Assembly: GCA_000818095.1 (NCBI GenBank)
Contig: CP009417.1
Span: forward strand, 310,001-374,000
Source: Jeotgalibacillus malaysiensis
GTDB lineage: Bacteria; Bacillota; Bacilli; Bacillales; Jeotgalibacillaceae
Direction of reading: 5' to 3'
DNA: 64,000 nt
Shown one piece after another: positions 50,232 through 57,400 of this stretch. The notes under the pieces were generated by a model. The model was not told the DNA's origin, did not search any database, and saw nothing but the letters and a program-made list of their open reading frames with translations. Each line of letters begins with the position of its first letter. The first letter of the stretch is position 1. The position numbers were made by a program, and so were the translations under genes.

Positions 50232-51188
50232 TTCTGCCTTGAAATCGGCAATCGCTGTTTGAGCAAGCATCGGTTTGTCTTTTGCTGTTCCAGGAACAGG
50301 TTTTACAAAGCGAAGGAATGCACCCTTCTCTCCGAATTGCTGTTGAATTCGTTCAGAAGTTGTGAGAACAAACCGTTCTACTTCCGTTCCGTTTGTTACG
50401 ACAATCCCTGCGTCGAGAGCCGTGTAGTCATCCTCAGCCATTACAATCAGAATTGGTGGCATTTCAACATCTACATAGTATTTCTTCCATGCTTGCGTTG
50501 TGAAAAGTGGTTCAGCTTTTTGAATCTTATCTTTGAATTGGATATAGGCTTCACCTGTCCGCACCACTTCTCCTACTACATACTTCTTCTCAAATCCAAA
50601 TTTATAAGAGAATTCAAATGCAGGAACGATATTCGAACCACCTGCACGCATTGGTGGATTCTTTTTAAAGTGTTCGACACGGTCTGGAATGGAATCCATG
50701 AGCTGAAGATAAAAATCCGTAATCATAAGGTCTCGTGCCACATTCTCTGAACCTTGAATGTTAACAGAAGAGAACCAGTCGCTTGTATCTTCGTTCGTGA
50801 AGTGAGAAACAATATACTTTCCACCAAAGTCTAAGCAGTAGATAAGCATCGCATCCGGTTCAATACGCTCTGTTTCAAGTTCTCCCAATGAGAAAACGTT
50901 AATCAAGCGATATTGGACGAGCTTTTCAAGGCGGTTTTTAATGCTTTGATAGTTATCCTCTCCTCCAAAGAATTTTTGGATTTGGAGTGCTGTTGCAAAT
51001 GTGTGCTTGAACAAGAAGTGAACAATTTTAATATCTCGTTCAGTTAACGTGCCGTCCATTTTCATTTTGATGACAGAGTTTTTTGAAACACTTGTCACAG
51101 AAAACGGATAGCGGAATGTCTGACGGTAATCATTCGGAATCTTCGAGATGATTCCTTCATCTTTTTGCTTTACATAATTAAATGCCAT
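50229..51188 (-). CDS. Replication-relaxation-like winged-helix protein
   Basis: 319 aa, AAGGAGGGG before the ATG. The N-terminal part is a winged helix (LTERDIKIVHFLFKHTFATA, NRLEKLVQYRLINVFSLGEL) as in the Replic_Relax protein at 36.0 kb. The core (YVVGEVVRTGEAYIQFKDKI, PPILIVMAEDD) has the order of strands of a restriction-like fold, but the acidic signature of the first protein is worn. Likely a paralogue with a regulatory or accessory role. It follows the S1-domain gene by 61 bases. Confidence 0.6.
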   Translation of the reverse strand: MAFNYVKQKDEGIISKIPNDYRQTFRYPFSVTSVSKNSVIKMKMDGTLTERDIKIVHFLFKHTFATALQIQKFFGGEDNYQSIKNRLEKLVQYRLINVFSLGELETERIEPDAMLIYCLDFGGKYIVSHFTNEDTSDWFSSVNIQGSENVARDLMITDFYLQLMDSIPDRVEHFKKNPPMRAGGSNIVPAFEFSYKFGFEKKYVVGEVVRTGEAYIQFKDKIQKAEPLFTTQAWKKYYVDVEMPPILIVMAEDDYTALDAGIVVTNGTEVERFVLTTSERIQQQFGEKGAFLRFVKPVPGTAKDKPMLAQTAIADFKAE

Positions 51189-51208
51189 TAGTATCCCCTC
51201 CTTATTTG

Positions 51209-51238
51209 AAAAGAGGTAAGGAGCCTAAGCCCCTTACC
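51209..51238 (-). terminator. Terminator after the S1-domain gene
   Basis: Minus strand: GGTAAGGGGC / GCTCCTTACC hairpin then TCTTTTC, close to the downstream gene start. Confidence 0.75.
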
Positions 51239-51249
51239 AACTCCTTTGC

Positions 51250-52038
51250 TTACAAGATTTCTTCTTCTTGCTCTTCTGGAAGAACACGAAGGATTTTTCC
51301 ACGGACTTTACCTTCTTCTTTATCCACTTTCGTGATTCGGAATTGGACTTTCATTGCCATGTCAATCTCAGCGTCTTCTGGAACTGGGCACAATGCATCA
51401 AGGTTCGGAGCGATACAAACGAACACACCGAATGGTTTGATGTTACGAATCGTTCCAATAACAACTTGGTCACGCTCGAACATATCAAGGTTCACCACTG
51501 TGTCAGATTTATGCTTTTCAACCGCTTCAGCAAAAAGGTTACCGTTTGGTGTAACACGAAGCAATTTGATTTCAATTTCATCGCCGACATTCTTCACTTC
51601 TGAAATTGTCGTGTAGTCTTCTGCGAAGTATTTGTTTTGAAGTAAGAATGAGATGCCTTCTACTTGAACGTATGCTCCAAACTTCGTAAATGTTTTGATA
51701 CGAGCTTTGAATGTCTCACCCGCCACCATACGCTCTAAGAGCTCAGCACGCTTGTTTTCAAGGACAAGTTTACGTGAGCAGATGACAAGACCATCTTCAC
51801 GAACATCCTTCACTAGAACACGAATTTTGCGTCCTACAAAAGGAACGAATGAGTTTGTTACCGGACGAATATCGAATTCATCACGTGGTACATAAGCAAG
51901 CACCCCGTCAAAGTCGAGCATTAAAACGTCCGTTTGGAGTTCCTCATCAAATTTTGTCATACGAATCGTGGCGGTAAGCACACGACCTTCTTCTTTAAAT
52001 GCTACAAATTTTTCTACTGCTACTGTGTTATTTTCCAT
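51250..52038 (-). CDS. S1-domain RNA-binding protein
   Basis: 262 aa with three OB-fold S1 units: about residues 12-80 (LDFDGVLAYVPRDEFDIR), 95-165 (ARIKTFTKFGAYVQVEGISF) and 180-250 (GTIRNIKPFGVFVCIAPNLD). The second and third keep the F/Y-GA/V-FV core of S1. This resembles a short ribosomal protein S1 or YugI-like protein and should bind single-stranded RNA, perhaps mRNA leaders. Its own ATG follows AAGGGGGAATTTT, the leader shared with several plasmid genes. Acidic tail EEQEEEIL. Confidence 0.85.
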   Translation of the reverse strand: MENNTVAVEKFVAFKEEGRVLTATIRMTKFDEELQTDVLMLDFDGVLAYVPRDEFDIRPVTNSFVPFVGRKIRVLVKDVREDGLVICSRKLVLENKRAELLERMVAGETFKARIKTFTKFGAYVQVEGISFLLQNKYFAEDYTTISEVKNVGDEIEIKLLRVTPNGNLFAEAVEKHKSDTVVNLDMFERDQVVIGTIRNIKPFGVFVCIAPNLDALCPVPEDAEIDMAMKVQFRITKVDKEEGKVRGKILRVLPEEQEEEIL

Positions 52039-52062
52039 TTTAAAATTCCCCCTTTAAGGTGT

Positions 52063-53523
52063 TTACTTTTTGAATAAGCTTCTGACAGAACCGAATAATC
52101 CACCGCTATCTACGTCTTTATCCGTTTGTCCTCTTTGAGTTTCACCTGTTTGCAATGTCCGTTTAGGACGAGGTGGAACCAATGAGACGAATTGTCCGTT
52201 CTTCGCTGTAAATCCTTCATCTGCCTTTGTCCATTCTGATTTCTCATCATAGACCATCGTTTTATCGAATATATCTTTTTCTTGTTCGAGGTCGGGCTTA
52301 GGTGGTTGTAGCGTGCGAGAACCGTTGATTTCAAGCGGTTTTAAAGTTGTCGTATTCGATTCGGTAGCGAGTTGTAGCTCATGAGTCTCTTCACTTTCTT
52401 CCAAATCTTCTTCAACCATCTCGTCTAGCTCTACCGATTCAATCGGCTCAGTGGACAACATCAAGTCATCAGAAACATATGTTTCTTCCGTATCAACTGA
52501 TGCTTCCTCTTCTTCCGTATCGGTCACAACGAATTCGTCTTTCTCCATAGTGGTCTCTTCCTCAGCTAGAAAAACTTCTTCATCTTCCAGTTCGAATGGG
52601 ATAACCCCTTGTTCTTCATTAACGGATTCCTCTACCGGCTTTGGTTCTTCTACGAAAGGTTCTGTTATCCGTCCTTGTTCTCGCTCAACATCGAATGATT
52701 CATTAATGACAAAGAAGCTTTCCGAAGACGTTTCTCCATTCACACCATCGTTCGTTCCATCGTCTTCGTCTTGAATCAAATCGAATGGCATATCTTCTTC
52801 ATTTACAGTCTCGACATCCTCTTGAGATGACAGCTGGTTAGGAATCTCAACCTCATCCTCTTTAATCAGGAAACCACTTACCCCTATTTCTTCATCCTCT
52901 TCTTCTACTACTAAGACAGGAGATGGAACAACTGGTGAAGTAGTTGGCTTTGGATAAGATGCAAATGGGTCAAAATCATCCTCGTCGTCATCGTCCGCAA
53001 TGATGACTGGACTAGAAGGGTGCGAAACATTCGGTACTGATTCATCTTGTTTCACGTGAAACGTATGTTCGTACTTCTCTGAATCTTTTGACTCTTCATT
53101 GACTTCCTCCTCAGCAGGTTCCGAATACAGAGTGTCGATTCCCTCTTTTTCTTCGATATCGTTCATCGCTTCCTCAAGCTTTGACCACAATACAGGGTTC
53201 CGGACGGGTTTATCGATGACATAGAAAGCACCATGTTCAAGTGGTGTCCGGTCTGCGTATCGATGGTGAAGCGAGATAATACGAATAGTTGGATATTCTG
53301 CTAAAATCTGTTTGATAAAATCGTTGTGTTCTTTCTTTGAAAACGTGCTGGACAATAATAAGATAGAAACGCCTAGCCGAAGAGTATCCAACAACTCTGA
53401 TTCATCCTTTGCAACATGAAAGGAACCCATTCTATCCGAAGTCGGGCTCTCCATTACGGCTCGGTTTAATAATCCTTGGATTGTAAGACGTTCTTCTGCT
53501 AATACAACAATATGCCTGTTCAA
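52063..53523 (-). CDS. Receiver-like protein with long acidic tail
   Basis: 486 aa from a TTG at 53523 behind GGAGGG. Residues 1-125 are a receiver-like domain (HIVVLAEERLTIQGLLNRAV, VSILLLSSTFSKKEHNDFIK, IRIISLHHRY) similar to the N-domains of the two CpaE-like proteins of Tad-2. Residues 130-440 are disordered and very acidic (EEDEEIGVSGFLIKEDEVEI, many Glu/Asp/Ser/Thr). The C-terminus is basic. There is no ATPase domain. It may be a partner or decoy for the CpaE proteins (inference). Confidence 0.65.
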   Translation of the reverse strand: MNRHIVVLAEERLTIQGLLNRAVMESPTSDRMGSFHVAKDESELLDTLRLGVSILLLSSTFSKKEHNDFIKQILAEYPTIRIISLHHRYADRTPLEHGAFYVIDKPVRNPVLWSKLEEAMNDIEEKEGIDTLYSEPAEEEVNEESKDSEKYEHTFHVKQDESVPNVSHPSSPVIIADDDDEDDFDPFASYPKPTTSPVVPSPVLVVEEEDEEIGVSGFLIKEDEVEIPNQLSSQEDVETVNEEDMPFDLIQDEDDGTNDGVNGETSSESFFVINESFDVEREQGRITEPFVEEPKPVEESVNEEQGVIPFELEDEEVFLAEEETTMEKDEFVVTDTEEEEASVDTEETYVSDDLMLSTEPIESVELDEMVEEDLEESEETHELQLATESNTTTLKPLEINGSRTLQPPKPDLEQEKDIFDKTMVYDEKSEWTKADEGFTAKNGQFVSLVPPRPKRTLQTGETQRGQTDKDVDSGGLFGSVRSLFKK

Positions 53524-53724
53524 TGTTATCCCTCCTTTTTCAAGCTTTAGAAAGCCTGATGCATAGTCTCATTATCCTAAACAAGCGACCTCAATCTTAA
53601 AACTCGATGACATGCCAAGGTGTGTTTAATGAATCAGAATGACACATAGATTCTAAAATTGTTTGATGATTAGCTATGAGAAAATAGCTTAGCAGAGCCG
53701 AATAGGATGACATTCCGATAAAAA

Positions 53725-53780
53725 GTTGCACAAAGGCAACTTTCCCGAAACATAAACCTATATAATGCGTGAAAATTGAA
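53725..53780. repeat. 56-bp dispersed repeat, copy 2
   Basis: The gap 53524-53978 has no gene. It holds this copy (52 of 56 bases equal to 11582-11637), which begins GTTGCACAAAGGCAAC, and the recD2 promoter. The stem GTTGC/GCAAC is kept while its centre has changed, which suggests that the hairpin or dyad matters. Confidence 0.65.
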
Positions 53781-53890
53781 ATGATACGCAATGGTCTTTT
53801 TCCATGGATAAAAACACATTTAATAAAGCTGTATATGTCTTCAACGCATAGAGCAAAATGGTCAAAAATTAACTATAAAATAACTTGTCT

Positions 53891-53918
53891 TTGACAATAG
53901 TCAATGATAAGATAAAAG
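53891..53918 (+). promoter_or_regulatory. recD2 promoter region with exact TTGAC-N4-GTCAA element
   Basis: TTGACAATAGTCAA at 53891-53904. As a -35 box, TTGACA has TAAAAG at 16 bases, a weak -10. A hairpin GGTGA / TCACC (about 53930-53951) follows in the leader. Confidence 0.65.
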
Positions 53919-53978
53919 AACAATGAACGGGTGAACCAAAGATGTCACCTTTACAGACAGAAAAAGGAGTGGTGACCA

Positions 53979-56273
53979 ATGAGTGTACGTGCAACAACCG
54001 CAACGTCTAAATCTGAAAATGAGACGTTTCGTGTTCAATTTGAAATCAAAAAAGTCATGTATATGGATGCGAAAACCAAATTTGCCATCGTCAAAACAAG
54101 AATCATCTCAAACACAAAGAGTGGAGAACCTCTCCCAAAAGAGATGACGATTCAAGGGACGATGGTTTCACCATTTGAAGGAGATATTTATGAAGGAGAA
54201 GGCAGTATTTCACTTCATTCCACATTTGGTCGCTTCATCAAATTAAAAGGTGTTCCTACTTCTTCGCTCCCTCAAGTTGAAGCTCAAGTGGTTGAGTTCA
54301 TCAAGAAAAAGATTAAAGGCGTCGGCAAAAAACGAGCAGAACATATTGTGAAAACCTTAGGGGTCGATGCGATTTCAAAGATTGCGAATGACCATCGAGT
54401 CCTTCTCTCATGTGGGTTTAATGAGCTGACATCTCTCAGTATTCACGAGAAATTGGCTGGACATCGTGAATTTGAATTACTTGTGGAATTTTTGCAAAGC
54501 TTAGCCATGGAATCAGATATCGCTAATCCCATTTACAATCAGTTAAAACGAGATTGTGTCAAGAAGGTAAAGGCAAATCCTTATATCATCTGCCCTATCC
54601 CACAGCTCAACTTTTTGGATGCTGAAAAAATTGCCTTTTCTTTGCATCATGACCCTGTAAACCGGAATCGATACCGAGAAGCCATTCTATATTATGTGAT
54701 TTGGAGAATGGAACGTTACGGGGATATCTGCGTTCCAAAGGATGTGCTTGTAAATGAATTTGCAACTGGTGAATTCCTGCATAAAATCAGCCCTTATAAA
54801 GAGGGAAATGCTGTTGACAAAGAACTTGTGGAAGAATTAATTCAAGAACTACTTACAGAACGCTTCTTGATTTCAGATGAATCGGTCTTCAATAAGAAAA
54901 CGTATTTATACGACCCTGGTTATTACCATATTGAAGAGCATATTATTAAAAATTTGATTGAGATTAAAGAAACACACGTTAATCCCTTTACCGAACGGTC
55001 TGAAATTGATGATTTCCTTTTCTTCTATGAACGAAAACACCTAAAACTGGCAACACGCCAACGAGAAGCCGTGTATATGGCACTAGAAAATCGTTTTTCT
55101 ATCCTAACCGGCGGTCCCGGCACCGGAAAGACACAAACAACCAATACCATCGTCAAATGCATTGAAGAAATCAATCCGAAAGCTCGGATTCGCTTACTCG
55201 CTCCAACTGGAAAAGCGTCCAAGCGTATGACAGAGGTTTCTGGAAAAAAAGCCGGTACAATTCACCGGACATTAGGGATGAAGGGGTTCGGGCACGCAGA
55301 AGAATTAACCCCAATCACCGAAGATTTTGCCATCATTGATGAAAGTTCCATGATTGATGCGTATTTATTCTCCAAACTTCTCCAAAATATTTCTCCTCAA
55401 ACACGTCTTCTCTTCGTAGGGGATGTCAACCAATTGCCTTCCGTAGGACCGGGGTTGGTTTTACGTGACCTCATTAATAGCAAGAAAATTCCTTGTGTTG
55501 AATTAAACGAAATCTTCCGTCAAGCCGCAAAGTCACAAATTGTGACAAATGCCCATGCCATCATTAAGGGAAAAACAACAAAAGATGTCGATGGGTTAAC
55601 ATTTGACCCGACAAAAGGAGACTCTTATTTTGTCCAACGTCTTGATACCCAGAAAATTCAACAAGATATTCTGGAGTCGATTCGTCGTTTCATGAAAAAG
55701 GGATTCAAGATGGAAGATATCTTAATCCTTTCTGCGATGCGTGGGGGAGATTTAGGGGTGGAAGAATTGAACCGCATGATTCAATACGAGTTTAACCCTC
55801 CAACAAGTTATATTGATGTTGTAAAAAGTGATGGAATGATTCTACGTGTGGGTGACCGTGTGATGCAGACAGAAAACAACTACGACCTCGATGTGTTCAA
55901 CGGAGATATTGGAACGATTGCTAGTGTCTTTGTACGCCGGACATCAGGCAAAGAGGAAACGGTCATTGAAATTGAATACCCGGACAAAGATGACCTTGTC
56001 GAATATACCGATAAGGTAATTGAACAGTTGGAACTCGCTTATGCGATTACGATTCATAAGTCACAGGGGAGTGAGGCTCCTATTGTTATTATCCCGATTC
56101 ACCCGACACAGGAAATGATGTTGGATAAGAACTTGATTTACACCGCTTACACACGTGCGAAAAAAGTCGGAATCTTCTTCGGAGATGAGGCATTGCTAAA
56201 CCGAAGCGTAAAACGTGTCAATACCAACGACCGCCATTCGTTGATTAAAGAAAAAATTGTGGCAAATCTATAA
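53979..56273 (+). CDS. recD2: RecD2-type DNA helicase
   Basis: 764 aa. N-terminal OB-like region and a helix-hairpin-helix array (KKKIKGVGKKRAEHIVKTLG), as in RecD2. Walker A is LTGGPGTGKTQTTNTIV at about residue 372; Walker B IDESSMIDAYLF; helicase motif with FVGDVNQLPSVGPGLVLRDL; and the C-terminal AITIHKSQGSEAPIVIIPI and YTAYTRAKK motifs. Superfamily 1B 5'-3' helicase acting alone, without RecBC. AAGGAG before the ATG. First of the rightward DNA-processing block. Confidence 0.92.
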   Translation: MSVRATTATSKSENETFRVQFEIKKVMYMDAKTKFAIVKTRIISNTKSGEPLPKEMTIQGTMVSPFEGDIYEGEGSISLHSTFGRFIKLKGVPTSSLPQVEAQVVEFIKKKIKGVGKKRAEHIVKTLGVDAISKIANDHRVLLSCGFNELTSLSIHEKLAGHREFELLVEFLQSLAMESDIANPIYNQLKRDCVKKVKANPYIICPIPQLNFLDAEKIAFSLHHDPVNRNRYREAILYYVIWRMERYGDICVPKDVLVNEFATGEFLHKISPYKEGNAVDKELVEELIQELLTERFLISDESVFNKKTYLYDPGYYHIEEHIIKNLIEIKETHVNPFTERSEIDDFLFFYERKHLKLATRQREAVYMALENRFSILTGGPGTGKTQTTNTIVKCIEEINPKARIRLLAPTGKASKRMTEVSGKKAGTIHRTLGMKGFGHAEELTPITEDFAIIDESSMIDAYLFSKLLQNISPQTRLLFVGDVNQLPSVGPGLVLRDLINSKKIPCVELNEIFRQAAKSQIVTNAHAIIKGKTTKDVDGLTFDPTKGDSYFVQRLDTQKIQQDILESIRRFMKKGFKMEDILILSAMRGGDLGVEELNRMIQYEFNPPTSYIDVVKSDGMILRVGDRVMQTENNYDLDVFNGDIGTIASVFVRRTSGKEETVIEIEYPDKDDLVEYTDKVIEQLELAYAITIHKSQGSEAPIVIIPIHPTQEMMLDKNLIYTAYTRAKKVGIFFGDEALLNRSVKRVNTNDRHSLIKEKIVANL

Positions 56274-56291
56274 AACAAGGAGTGTGTTGAA

Positions 56292-56951
56292 ATGATGATT
56301 GTTGTATCTGGAATGATTTCAGTAGGAAAAAGCAGTGTATCAAAAGCAGTAGGGGAGGCGTTAGGATTAGAGGTGTTTTACGAAAGTGTAGATGATAACC
56401 CCATTCTACCGCTGTTTTATACGTCAACACCGGAAGAGCAGGAGCGGAACCGATATCCGTTCCTCTTGCAATTACACTTCCTTTATACCCGTTTCAATGC
56501 CATCAAGCAGGCAATAGCGTGTGGTCAGGCGATTTTAGACAGAAGTTTGTACGAGGATTATTACTTCGCAAAAATCAATCACAAATTGGGACGCATCAGC
56601 GATTTGGAACTTCAAATCTATGAGGGAATCCTGGCTTCAATGATGGAGGAAATTAAAGGGATGCCAAAGAAAGCACCAGATTTGAATATTTATCTGAAAG
56701 CAAGCTTTGACACCGTCATGAAACGCCTTCATATGCGTGGTCGTGAGTTTGAGCAAGATGAATCACTTGTTGAATATTACCGTCTTCTATGGGCAGGGTA
56801 TGATGACTGGGTGAACGAAGAGTATAAAGCGAGTGATGTGTTAATTATTGACATGGATAAGCTTGACGTTGTTCACAATCAGGACGACCATGACTGGCTG
56901 ATTCAAAATGTAAAAGGAAAATTAGAAACGTTAGAGCTTAAGACCGCTTAA
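56292..56951 (+). CDS. Deoxynucleoside kinase (dCK/dGK family)
   Basis: 219 aa. P-loop SGMISVGKSSVSKAV, the ERS/DRS-type motif ILDRSLYEDYYF, and the LID Arg cluster KRLHMRGREFEQD are present. The family phosphorylates deoxyadenosine, deoxycytidine or deoxyguanosine; substrate choice cannot be read. CAAGGAG before the ATG, 18 bases after recD2, so both are in one transcript ended by a terminator. Confidence 0.87.
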   Translation: MMIVVSGMISVGKSSVSKAVGEALGLEVFYESVDDNPILPLFYTSTPEEQERNRYPFLLQLHFLYTRFNAIKQAIACGQAILDRSLYEDYYFAKINHKLGRISDLELQIYEGILASMMEEIKGMPKKAPDLNIYLKASFDTVMKRLHMRGREFEQDESLVEYYRLLWAGYDDWVNEEYKASDVLIIDMDKLDVVHNQDDHDWLIQNVKGKLETLELKTA

Positions 56952-56955
56952 AAAG

Positions 56956-56982
56956 AGACCCTGAAACAGGGTCTTATTTTTT
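56956..56982 (+). terminator. Terminator after the deoxynucleoside kinase
   Basis: AGACCCTG AAA CAGGGTCT then TATTTTTT. Its T-run flows into the next promoter element. Confidence 0.85.
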
Positions 56983-57030
56983 GACAATAGTCTATATAAA
57001 TATATTCAAAAGTGTATATTCGTGATATAC
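56981..57030 (+). promoter_or_regulatory. topB promoter region with near-exact element and second palindrome
   Basis: TTGACAATAGTCTA (56981-56994, two changes), with TATTCA at 16 bases. It is followed by GTATAT TCGTG ATATAC (57014-57030), an inverted repeat that holds TATACT and could be an operator. Confidence 0.5.
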
Positions 57031-57083
57031 TGAAAGGGTATAAGTGATGTAATACGGTTTGATAGGAGAGGGGAAGTAACGTA

Positions 57084-57119
57084 ATGTTTATCCCATTCTG
57101 TGTAAAAATATGCCATTAA
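57084..57119 (+). CDS. Possible 11-aa leader peptide before topB
   Basis: ATG with GGAGAGGGGAAG upstream, reading MFIPFCVKICH and then a stop. It lies in a 449-base leader (56952-57400) of which 57120-57360 is A+T-rich without other features. A GGGCA TC TGCCC hairpin (57362-57375) comes just before the topB ribosome site. May be an attenuator; evidence is the good binding site only. Confidence 0.3.
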   Translation: MFIPFCVKICH

Positions 57120-57400
57120 TAAAAAGATTTTCATTAAAACGAATTAAATTTTCTATTTCAAGTTATTTTATTTCATCTTGTGACTTTAAATGTTACAAAA
57201 AAATAAAAAATAGCACAAAATGCTTTAAAAGAGTGAATGCATTATTTTTAGACAAAATAAGAACATATTCTGCTATGAAAATGATTTGATTCTTCTCCCT
57301 TGTACACTCACTCACTTATGATTCCCAACGTGGAACATAGTATAGACACATCTGTTTCATATGGGCATCTGCCCAAATTTAAATTAAAGGAGTTGTTGAA

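Noticed and set aside
53597-53791. 64-aa open frame on the minus strand in the gap before recD2
   Set aside because: Its N-terminal part is the 56-bp repeat read backwards; the first copy of the repeat does not keep that frame, so the repeat is not coding.
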